Shown: piece after piece, positions 23,699 through 33,806 of the stretch
Numbering within the stretch: position 1 is the stretch's first letter
Layout of the letters: each line of letters starts with the position of its first letter
NCBI GenBank assembly: GCA_000349905.1
Contig: KB722739.1
Span: 875,432-939,431 of the forward strand
Direction of reading: 5' to 3'
Source: Volvariella volvacea V23
Lineage: Eukaryota; Basidiomycota; Agaricomycetes; Agaricales; Pluteaceae
DNA: 64,000 nt
Program-made: the position numbers and the translations under genes
The notes under the pieces: generated by a model
Told to the model about the DNA's origin: nothing
Seen by the model: the letters and a program-made list of their open reading frames with translations, nothing else
The model's database searches: none

Positions 23699-24735
23699 TC
23701 ACAGATTGCCGTCAACCTGCGTCCCACTCCTCATCCTCGCCGGCGTGGGTGGAGTCGGCATCTGGACGTGCTGAGGCTGTGGAAACATAATACCCCCGCC
23801 GGACACGTTCAACCCCCCACTCGTGTCGACCCCCAACAGCACAGGCATCCATCCAATCATAGGCTGCCCAGGATTCCCGCTACTTCCACTGCCTGACCCC
23901 GATAACGCTGGATCAGAGGTTGGAACGACATATACTGGGTAAGCACCAGGGGGCGATAGCGGTTGGGGTGTGTACCGAGTGGGTCCAGCTCCGGGAGGTG
24001 AGGCAGCTACAGGTATGATCGCCATTGGCGGTAGTGGTGGGACGGGTGGAATGGGCTGGGAGCTGTGGTGTGTGGAGGTGGCGTTTGAGGGATTCGAGGT
24101 GTGACCTGACCTTGAAGGTCGGGGGGTGGGAACGTTGCTACCTGCTCGCTGGTGGCCCGGTTGGTGGCCAGGAGGGGGCGGAGGAGGATACCCGTAGGGG
24201 TAGTAAGGGTAACCATATTGCGCGTAGTAACCCGGAAGGGGGGGCACGGGAGGCGGTCTGTCATCGCTGGACGATATTGTATTTGCCCTCCTCCGGCGGG
24301 AACTCCGATGACCCGTGCTCGTCTGACGAGATCTTGAGCGATGATGGCCGTGGCTGTAGTGGCGGTGGTGGTGCGGGCGGTGTCCGCGCACGAGTGTTGT
24401 CTCGCGCGAGGTGTAGCAGCACTGGTGAGCGAGGGCTCTCTTGGGCTCTCAGTGATATCCACTCGGGAAGTAGAATACCAGCAGTCCTTCCCCGATATTT
24501 TGTTGTCTATCGTCCAGCGACTGCGCCCTCCCTTTCTGTTAGGAGGCCGATAGTCGCTCGTTATCCTCGTCCTCGAGACCCACGGCATCTCCGCCAGCTT
24601 TTAGAAGGATTTCAGCACGGGATTGAGTTGATGACTCGTGTTGTAGGTCGACGGATACCCGGACAAACGATAACTGGTGTCGCCCCTCCTCGATCGTTTG
24701 TAGTAGGTTGATCGGGCGGGGGTCACTGGCTCAGG
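23699..24735 (-). pseudogene. Pro/His-rich protein gene with lost 5' end and internal stop
   Basis: The last exon (about 24429-23699) encodes a low-complexity C-terminus: a His/Arg cluster (GHRPHHHRHYSHGHH), then Pro/Tyr-rich tracts (YGYPYYPYGYPPPPPPG) and Ser/Gly tracts. Upstream, a phase-0 intron (GTATTC to CTCACCAG, about 24430-24485) joins it to an acidic exon containing EEGRHQLSFVRVSVDL and GLEDEDNERLSAS. In that exon a TAA (24541-24539) interrupts an otherwise open frame, and the frame then goes on to QKGRAQSLDDRQQNIGEG. Upstream of about 24712 no further exon or start can be found, and from about 24793 the DNA belongs to a truncated NTPase gene on the other strand. I read it as a gene cut at its 5' end by that insertion; an unseen intron over the TAA is the alternative. 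No function can be assigned. Confidence 0.5.
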
Positions 24736-24792
24736 CATCGTGGTGGATCCATCTCGGACTTGGCATGAGCATTTCACTAGTTCATATAACGG

Positions 24793-27353
24793 ACAAATGG
24801 CGTCTCTGGTCTTCACTCTACCACTAAACTTGAGAAGCAAGGAGGAAAGCAAATGTACGTCACTCCTTTCTACTGCAATTAAAACTATCATTCGTTCTTT
24901 GATTCAGTGCCTACTTATCCGCCTCCGGACGACGATATTGTACGAAGGTACCTGACGGAACACGTGGTACAAGAAGCAACGAGCGCATTACTTCGCTTTC
25001 ATTCATTCACTCTTCACTGAAACTCTTAAGAAATTTACAACGCTTAACCTGGGCAATGCAGAGCCAGAAGAGAAAGCCAAGACCTGGCATGCACACTTGA
25101 ACCAACATGGTGTACGCAGTAGATTATACATGACCGCTGTGGGAAATGCAAAGGTTTGTTCTTTCTACTTCTAGGAGTAAATAAGTTCTAATCTTGAAGC
25201 AGTTACTTCGGGAGAACTTGGCACCGGAGGTTACCACTCGAGGAATGGAGGAGAAATTTGACGAAGTGGGAGCTATATTGCAGGTTTGCGAAGTACTCGA
25301 AAAACTACTAACTGCAATCAGTGGAGAAGGCTGGAGAGAATCTTTGACTGCTCATCCCAAGCAGCCAGAATCTTTCATCAGAATTGTCCTCTACATCGAC
25401 GAAGCACACGAGTTGACGACACAGAACGCGCCAGCAGAGGAGTATGATCCTCAATACTACAGACATACACTTTACGACACGCTTGTATCTGTCACCACCA
25501 CTTTCAAGTCTTACCCAATCTTCTTCATCTTTCTCTCCACCACTTGTCGGATTCAGCCCCTTGCACCCCCACCCCATTCCTTCCGATCTGCGAGAGCCGT
25601 CGTAGCTACGCCATACCCCAATGCACCGATTACTGAAACTCCTTACGATTGTGCCCCAAACATGCGCATAATACCTAGTACATTATCTTTGCACCATCTA
25701 CAAGATGTCAAGTTCTTGGCCCATTTTGGCAGACCACTGTACGTTCAACTCGGTACATCAAACAAAACGAATAGTGACATGACATAGGTTTTGGTCCATG
25801 CTCATAGATAGCAATCTCCAACTCGCACAAATATTCATACCGCTGATCATACCCCTCACGAGAAGTAAGCTGACGGGTATTTCGGAAACTGATAAGAACG
25901 TTTGGCCTAGCCCCAATGCCCAACTAGCTAGTGTCGACGTCAGACTTTGTTTGAGCTACGACACGAGGCGACAGGAGACGTACTCAACCCTGTCCGACCT
26001 TGTGGCCAGTCACATGCGGATCGTTTATTCCATCCCTCCACACCGAGAATGCATGCATTCGGGATATCCAAGTGAGCCTATTGTGGCAGAGGTAGGCCGA
26101 CTTTATTTTTTCTTTCCCTCTAAATAAGTAGGTTCCTTCATCATCAACACTAGGCTGCGGCCCTAGAAATGGATCGCTGGAAATCCCTTTACACTGGACT
26201 CAAGGTATTCGACGTCCTCAACACACACATGAAAAGCAATCTCATTGACCGCGAGGAGCGAGAGGAGATCATTGCGCGAGCGATCCTGACCGAGGCATAT
26301 GACAGCGCCATAAGAGAGGAAAATACACAGGTATGGGGCCCGGATCGAGTCGTGTTCAGTCGAGGTTGTAGGGTAGAGACATTCATCGGGCACCTGTTCC
26401 AACAACAGCATGCGGAGGCCATCTTGGCTGGCAAGCCTGACAATGTCGCCGATGGCAGTACCTTTTCTGAGAAATTCCAACAAGCGATAATTCGTTTCAC
26501 ACATTTTGTTAGGCTTGGGGATGATGCTGGGGCCAGCAGCAGTGGGATGTTCGCCGCGTTCACGCGTTGCATGGCTTTTGCCACTCGTCCCGGTCAAGCG
26601 TCCTTTGACTTTGTTCTCCCTGTCCTGCTGAACAAGGATTCAATGCTGGAAGAGGCAGTCATGACGGCCATATTGATTCAAGTCAAGCGCCGAAAAAAAA
26701 AGGGCAGCTTTGCTGGCTACGATTTTACTGCGGAACAAATCCAGTTCTTTCCCGAGGATGGACCAACTAGACCCTACGTGACGCTCATAATGGAGCTAGG
26801 AGTTCACCCGGAAACGCTTCCGGTCCTCAAGGCGACAAAGACAAAGACCAAGAGAACGAAATCGAGAAATGTCGCCAAAATTGCACCTTCTGGCTTTAAA
26901 ATACCGCCCTCACCCTCCAAGGTAGTCGTTCGAGATGCTCCGAATAGACGGAGTAAGCGCACGAAGCCTGTTATCGTACACGAGCGATACAACATGTGGG
27001 CGTGTGGATGCTCGAGCGCTGTTTACCGCGTTATTGGTTATCATGATAAGGACGTACTTGCACGACTACTGGCTAGTCGCCATTTCCTCGCGGAGCACGC
27101 TCGCCCTGATAATCAGTCTATCGCTGCCGTTCGAAGGCAAAAGCCGGAATGGGTTCAGGGAGAGGATTGCTATGATTGGGTAGAGGACGAATTCCTTTTG
27201 GGAGTAGAGACTGCAGAGGAGCCAGAAATCCTGGAGAGTGTCATTGTCCGGAAATACGAACCCGAGGAACATGGAGATGAAGGGGATATAGAGGCTGAGG
27301 AGATGGAGGAGATGGATGCAATGGCAGGGGTGGAGATGCAACAAACTATCTAG
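24793..27353 (+). pseudogene. 5'-truncated P-loop NTPase/nuclease-like gene (plus copy)
   Basis: From about 24793 the sequence matches the minus-strand copy at 49496-52665, including intron positions. The match begins at MAS/MAN-LVFTLPLNLR, just after where the Walker A loop stands in the other copy, so this copy has lost its start and ATP-binding loop. A net 5-base loss near 24966 shifts the frame (GAACACGTGG against GAAGAGAAGTCGTGG). The remaining exons are open: Walker B-like RIVLYIDEAHEL (25380-25415), then FIFLSTT, and after introns ending near 25787 and 26153 a 394-codon C-terminal frame (26169-27353). That part holds SFDFVLPVLL and ILIQVKRR, the D..QxK spacing of the PD-(D/E)XK nuclease fold, and an acidic tail. 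NTPase plus nuclease domains occur in Crinkler-type proteins; that link is an inference. Confidence 0.7.
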
Positions 27354-27639
27354 TAATACACGAGAACTGGACAAACTAGGGCGGGTAAGGTATCAGTACG
27401 TAAAAGTCTCTGTCCTACCACGAACATAGCTACGTGTGTCTGCTGTGGTAGTTATCATAGTGGGTATACAATCCTAAGTGAGAGGTCGTATAAGTAGTCC
27501 AATCTAGAGTTGTTAATGGAGAAATTGCAGGAGTCTGAAGAAGGGATTACTAATGGAGAAAAGATTAGGAGCACACTCCAAGTGAATGATAAGGGGTTTT
27601 CCTCCATTTAGGAGACAAGTGGAGCTGTATAGATCATCT

Positions 27640-28725
27640 GTGTTGCATCCCTGAATGGCCTCAACGTCTGGTATTGTGTCCGGTTGGCGTCTGTCCCATT
27701 GTTGATGACCCCTATCCGATATGCCAACGTCGGGGGGGTGGGAGTGCTAGGGCAGCATCGTAGGATGTGTCACCGCATCTGGAGGGTGCCGCGCTCGTCG
27801 CACAGGGATGGGGGGTGCTGGATGAATGTTAAGCGGTATTCGCCAGTCGGGGCGTGGGATGTCAGGAGGCGCACGACCCGGCCGTAGAACGTCTAATTGT
27901 CTGCCCAATACGTCTGGAAAGTCTTCGCCACCGCCGTCCGTCCCGGCTTGACCTCTCTCGGACCTCCTCCCCCGTTGGGACAAAGGACTGTCCTGCGCAT
28001 CTCTGCCTGCCTTCCGTGGTCGCCCTCGACGGCTGTTGGGCCTGTTAGTTGAAGTCAGCAGGGGCTTGCAGTCGCAATTGCGCAAGGCCGGGTGCATCAC
28101 TTGGTCTCGCCAGCTTGTCGACAGACTCGTTTTCCAAAATCCCAGCATGGCCAGGCACATAAGCAAAGTAAGCAACCCGATCCAGGTCGTCGTCGCCGAG
28201 CCACTTCTGGAGGGCATCACAAAACTTGACGAAGACATGGAGAAGGCCGTGTGTGGTGGTCCTCGAGATTCTCTGGAGCACCGACTTTGAATCGGGGAAG
28301 AGAATGACGGTCTGGAGGTTGGGGTGTTGGGGAGGGCGTTTGCCGCGGACGGGAGGGCGATGAGCTCCCCTCGCGGTTGGCGATGGCACTGGCGCACGTG
28401 CAGAGGTGTCCTCCTTCTTGCCCTCGTGTTTAGGAATGGGACCACCGCGAAGGAGAGGGGCTGAGCCATCAGCGGGGATGCAGGGGTCTGCCAGTCCTTG
28501 AGGTGCTGGTCCCGCATCGCTGTCAAGGACGATGGCCATGCGCTGTTCTGGCATGCACCAGCTTCTGCTAGTGTCCATCCCAGTCCCACAAATAGAGCGG
28601 ATTGTGATGCCCCCGAGTGAGGCTTCCATCGCCGCCTCATCAGGTCCGTCAACGTTGTTCACAGCCGCATCGGCAAGCTCGTGTGCTACCAGCATTGCCC
28701 GTTTTTGGTGCTTGCTTATTCTCAT
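27640..28725 (-). mobile_element. Relic of a retroelement: RNase H region
   Basis: On the minus strand, 28725-28045 contains a decayed RNase H domain: VILFPDSKSVLQRI (the D-S strand), AYFAYVPGHAGILENESVDKL (the PGH-x-GI-x-x-N-E-x-x-D-x-L signature). In a different frame, 27900-27740 gives LLTSHAPTGEYRL, CDERGTLQMR and HILRCCP, like the C-terminal region after RNase H in non-LTR pol proteins. Stops and frame changes separate the parts, and no reverse transcriptase domain or terminal repeat is seen nearby. It is a dead fragment beside the truncated NTPase gene. Confidence 0.7.
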
Positions 28726-30804
28726 TCACGCCTGCTTCGCGTTCAGTTTAAAAACTTGCAGACTCGCCAGGCAGCCCACAACTCCTCTTCGCTGCAGTTG
28801 TGCTTATTATTGTCTACACTATGACAGCTCTCCTACTGCTGTAGCACTTATACCTGACAACCAATACAGGTCCATCTGGGCTGGCAGCCCGTCCAAGTCC
28901 AATATAAACCTAAGCCTTGAACTTTGGACCATCACGTCCCCGAGCCCTACCCTGTCTATCCCTGGACGTCCCTCAAGACTTTGGACCTGGACATGGACCT
29001 GGACCCCGAACCGGACAGGACAGGACAGGACGAGACGCCGAAGGACGATAACTGAGAAACCAGAACTGGTCAAGGGTTGAGCCAGTGTTGGTCTCTCAGC
29101 TACTCTTCGAGTCTCCGTGCCTGCGTGTCTGGGCGTGTGTCTGTGCGCGGGTCGCGTGAGCACGAGAGCCTGTTGAGGGTGAGTCTGATACGCGTGCAAG
29201 TGTTCCAGTCAAGGTGAGGTGAGGATTAAACAGGACGGGAAAGAACAAGGGCGGGAAAGGACAGGACAAGACGGCTCAGAGCTTGGACACCTGGCCGGTG
29301 TACATGTCTGGGATTAACCTGATAAGGCCGTGACACAGTCACCAACACCAGCCATCAGAGACAGAAACACTAATCAGATCGAGCAGAGAGATAAGCAGGG
29401 CCCGCTCGCTTACTTTGGCAATTTGGGCCTAGGGCAGCACGGCCCACCCGGTGTCTGGATTTTCGGGTCGTGTGCCATGTCATCTCTCGCGATCCTGCGT
29501 GTGTAAACGTAAAAAACGGTCAGTAGGACGAAGGGCGATGGTTGGGAACGACGATAAGCCCCTGTGAGACGGGCGCTGCGCGTAGCGCAGTCCCAGCGTC
29601 TGCACCAGACCTGCACCACCCCCGCAACTCGCGGACGTCCCGTTTCGGGCACTCGACCCGTCTAATCCGGCGGACCTGCTATCCCACTTTGAGTAACCTA
29701 CCAACAAAGCTGGATCTTCGTTGGAGACTCAGAGAAGCGCCGTCTTCGCGAGGGCTTGGCAGAAGGCGATGGTAGGGGTGGTGATGGTGTGTGAGGTCAT
29801 CGAGGCAACGACTGAGCTTGTTCGACGGGCGAGAAGCCGTCGGGAGTCTTGGCGCTTCTGGAGGATAAAGTGATAGAAATCAGACGAGTCGAGTCCAGGC
29901 GGAGTCGGAGCTTGTGAGTACCACCTACCTAGGTTGGACGCCGGACGCTGACGTTGAGGGTCCCACCCGGGTCTTGTGCTTGCACCATTAAGAGGACGAA
30001 AAAAAGCTAGGGGCTAGAGGGCTTCCCGTTTGAGCTCGCTCGATGAGGAGGGTGTTGGAAATACTTGCCTCGCAGGGTGTCCGTGCAGGCCCAGAGCGGG
30101 ATGGTAGAGAAAAGAAGAGATAAGACATCGCGATAGCTGAGCAGAAGCAACAACAAAGGCCTTTTAAAGGCCCTGTGATTGCAGACAAATAGCCGGTGCC
30201 AAACGGCAATATTCATCCAGATCCTAGGTTGGGCCATCTCCCGCGTGGTGGCGATAAGAGTCTGTTTTAGATAGACTCGCAGCGTTTGGAATGAATTGAA
30301 TTTAATTGGATGGGCGGAAGCGTCCTGGGCTGGGGTGTTCAAAGCTGTCAAGAGGGGTGTGTTGGGAACAGATTGTTGTCAATTTTGGGTTGCCTGCGGC
30401 ACCGCTCTGAGCTCGGGGGCAGAAGCGACCAGTTTGAGGAGCCCAGATCGCAGACCATGCCCCGTACGGATGAGTTGGCAGGAATTGGAGGGAGACGACC
30501 AGTTGAACACCCAATGGCGTTGCACGGACAAGGGCGCCGAGTCCGACCAGTTTTTTGCGAGGTGGCACGCGACCAGAAAAGAAGCCTGGCGTGGGACCTG
30601 GGTAATTGGATCCCTGAGGTCGCCCCGTGGCGGGTGCGAGTGCGAGCTGGGCTCCCGACGTGCTCTGGAGACGAGCTGGCGCGGGCTGGGGCGAGCCAAG
30701 CTGGCGATGTGGGCGCTGGCCCCATTTGGGATCGAGTTGTGCCTCGTCCAGCTATTTATTTGTCTGCTGCCCTCCCACTCCCTCCACTCCCCGCAGTGTC
30801 TCGC
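28726..30804. other. GC-rich intergenic region upstream of the carboxypeptidase-like gene
   Basis: There are simple-sequence runs (GGACCTGGAC and AGGAC repeats at about 28980-29035) and many overlapping open frames without domains or start context. A TATTTAT at about 30752 may serve the gene starting at 30805. No gene is called. Confidence 0.45.
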
Positions 30805-33077
30805 ATGACGTTACGCCATCTGCTATCGCTCTCCCTCCGCGCCGTCTCCGTGATCGCGGCTGTCCTGCCCGCCCAGCAGGTCCTCGATGCGCCAAACACA
30901 GCCGGCCTCGTGAGACGCTTCCATGCCTCGTCCGCCCACCCCGTAGAATACGTCCTCCAGCTCGCCCAGGTGCGCCGTTTCCGCCGCCAGTTCGCACCGC
31001 ATCCTCACTTTCTTTCAGGAACACGATCTCGACGTCTGGCAAATCGGCAAAACACACGTCGACGTGTACTTTCCTCCCGCGTTCTCATCCTCCTCCCTTC
31101 TAAACGACATCGAGAGCACCGTCCTCTCGCACCCCCCGCCGCCCCAAGACCCCTTCGACACGCCGCGCCCCCGCCGATCCGAATGGAACCTCGACAGCCT
31201 CTCCAACTCGACCTTCCACAGCGTCTACCACCCGCAATACGAGATCGACGCCTTCATCAACGAGCTCACCACCCTCCGGCCCGACGTCGTGCGCAAGGTC
31301 AACCTCGGGCACTCGGGCGAGGGCAGGGAGATGTTTGCGCTCTCCATCTCGCTCGACCACGATGTGCTGCCCACGCCCGATGAGGATGGTGGTGATGGGT
31401 GTGGTGAGTTTGCAAAGAAGAGGAAGAAGAAGGGGAGGGGGAGGCATAGGGACCACGATGAAGGAGAACAGCGCAAGCTCGGTTTTGTCATCACGGGCGC
31501 CCAGCACGCTCGCGAGGTGCGCATACATCCCCTTTCCTCGCCCAAGAATGTGTATTCATCGACCACTACCAGTGGGTCGCGACGGCAGCAGCCCTCCACA
31601 TCGCCCACGCCCTCATCGCAAACATGACAGAGCCCCACTCGCTGTCCAACATTCTACAGCATTTCGTGAGTCATATGCTCCATGCACGTCTTTGTCCGTG
31701 TCCTGACGGATCTTGACCATCCCACCGCCGCCACCATCATTATCAGGAGTTCCACATCATCCCTGTTCCCAATCCAGACGGCTACTCCTATACATGGGAG
31801 CACGACCGCTATTGGTATCTATCATTCCTCCTCTTCCTCCCCCATTTTTTTTCTTTCTGTCTTCTCTTTCTATGACGCTAGCGCTAACATGGCATTCCCC
31901 CCTTTCTTTCCCCAACCGAAAATTCCTGGTCTCGTGCACACTAATTCACCATCAGGTACAAGAACCGGCAGAAGCTAGGACCCTCTGCGCAGTGCGTCGG
32001 CCTGGACATGAACAGGTGAGGACCGTTTCCATTGTCGTGGCGCGCGCATGCCTAATACGAACATGTTGCATAATAGGAACTGGGTGGGTCTTTTTCATGT
32101 GATTCCATTTGTTCGTCTTTGTCCTCACCTGCATCCTCGTCCTCGTCCTCACCCTACCACTACCATCGCACAACCTACTCCCATCTCGAACGCGGACCTG
32201 GAATGTTGCCTCTACCAGGGCTACAAGTGGGAAGCAAACCCCTTTGACCTCACACCCTCGTTCAACTCCACCACCGCGGACGACAGCGACGCGAGACCGA
32301 GAGAGGAAGGCGACCCCTGCTCGCACTGGTACCCCGGCCACCGTCCGTTCGAAGCCCCAGAGGTGAACAACATCGCAAACTACATCAACACCCTCCCGAA
32401 TCTGATTGGGTTTATCGATTTGAGGAGTTATGGGCAGATGGGTGCGTGGCGGGTTTCTTTTTCTTCTCGTTTTCTTAACTGATGGCGTGCATGTATGCGC
32501 GTGGACAGTGTCCTCGCCGTTCTCGCACTCGTGTCGCAGGATGCCGAAAGATGCGGAAGACCAGATCGAGGCCGCGATGGGGGTTATACATACCCTCAAG
32601 CACACTCATGGGATTGTCTACACCGTACGTTCCCTTTCCCATCCCACTCTATGCGTATACAGACCCTTTGCTGATTTCACGGGGTGGAATGGTTCAGACT
32701 GGAAGACTCTGCGACAACTTGTACCGAGCGCCGGGGAACATTGTTGATTGGATGTATGCGCGGGCAAAGATCAAGTATTCGTATGCTGTGCATTTGAGGG
32801 ATACCGGAACTGTGAGTGTCGGCTTTTCTCTCCCTCGTTTTAGCTTTCTCCCTCCTTTGTGTGTTCTGGTTGCTCATGACTGCAATTACGCGCTTTTAGT
32901 ACGGCTTCTCGTTGCCCCCTCAGTGGATCAGACCTGTGGGAGAGGAAACGGGCGCTATGGTGCGTTACCTTGCAAAATTCATCGCGAAGCAATTAAAACG
33001 TATGTTGGATCTCGTTCTATTCGTACAAACGGGAGTTGAGTTGATTAACTACGTTTTTAGGCGAACCAGATCTATAG
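30805..33077 (+). CDS. ECM14: ECM14-like metallocarboxypeptidase (M14) pseudoenzyme
   Basis: Eleven exons: 30805-30969, 31019-31516, 31573-31665, 31747-31814, 31956-32015, 32077-32083, 32219-32441, 32509-32624, 32698-32811, 32900-32999 and 33061-33077. They sum to 486 residues. A signal peptide precedes a propeptide (to about 130) and an M14 fold. The first zinc ligands are present (GAQHARE: His218, Glu221), as is the substrate-binding Asn-Arg pair (MNRNWGYKWE: Asn294, Arg295). The third zinc ligand is replaced: DLRSYGQ has Arg366 where active enzymes have His. The catalytic Glu is also replaced: AVHLRDTGTYGF has His442 instead of Glu. This matches the ECM14 group of fungal carboxypeptidase-like proteins that lack the catalytic Glu. 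It should enter the secretory path and act without peptidase activity, perhaps in wall biogenesis. Exon 6 is only 7 bases. A Lys/Arg-rich insert lies near residues 190-205. Confidence 0.88.
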
Positions 33078-33784
33078 ACGGATGATACCCCCTCCCTCTC
33101 ATATGCTTTCTCGTTCTCGTTCTCTTTCACGTTTCTCTGCCTCTTTATTCCCTCCGTCCTTTGTTCTCTCGTCCTCGGAGCTGTGCCTCTAGCGCTTACT
33201 TTGTGTGATACCATGCTTGTGTTTGACCTATGTACTTTTTTTCTCTCCTCTCCTCTCCGGATCCAGTTTATGCTTTCCGGTCACACTACCATGTGTTCCC
33301 TCACCCTCACCCTCCCCTCAACCCTCGCTCGCATTCTCTATGCCTTACTCCCATCCACGCACCCACGCACCCCCTCCATTCCATCCCACCCCACCCGACT
33401 AATCTCGATATCTCCCGCCCTTGCCTCCATCCTATCCGTGTATCATCACCACCATCTCCCTGTACCCCTTTCCCACCCGCACCTAGTTCTACCCTCGAGT
33501 ACGTATAGAGAACTCCAAATAAACATTGGAAGTTTATGTGATATAGTCTGGATGAGGTGTCTGGATGGATCTTTGCCGCGATCTCAGGCCCTCGGGTCGC
33601 ATTACAGCGGCGGACACTGTAACGGACACCAACGAACGTGCAATGTTGTGACGTTGATGTGATCGGTGTGAGAGGAGATGTGGGTGGGTATCCCCTGTGG
33701 GTCAGGGTGGTTGGAGATTTGGAGGTGATCGACGGCTTATGTTAACTTGTGTGTCGCGCGTTCGCGGTTGGGGGTGTTGCAGCA
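33078..33784. other. Pyrimidine-rich 3' flank of the ECM14-like gene
   Basis: The bases 33090-33500 are dominated by CT-rich runs (TCTCGTTCTCG, CCTCACCCTC). No gene seen; probably 3' untranslated and spacer DNA. Confidence 0.5.
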
Positions 33785-33806
33785 GGGATGGGGATGGGGA
33801 TGGGGA
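33785..33806 (+). repeat. GGGGAT tandem repeat, G-quadruplex motif
   Basis: Four G-runs of three or four, each separated by AT, on the plus strand. This is the classical pattern able to form a G-quadruplex. Confidence 0.6.

Noticed and set aside
24007..24588. A 193-codon minus-strand frame over the Pro/His-rich gene
   Set aside because: Another frame gives the acidic exon plus the His/Pro-rich tail joined by a phase-0 intron with sound splice sites, which explains the region better.
30310..31383. A 357-codon frame overlapping the start of the ECM14-like gene
   Set aside because: It passes through the signal-peptide exon in another frame and has no domain, while the spliced carboxypeptidase frame is conserved.
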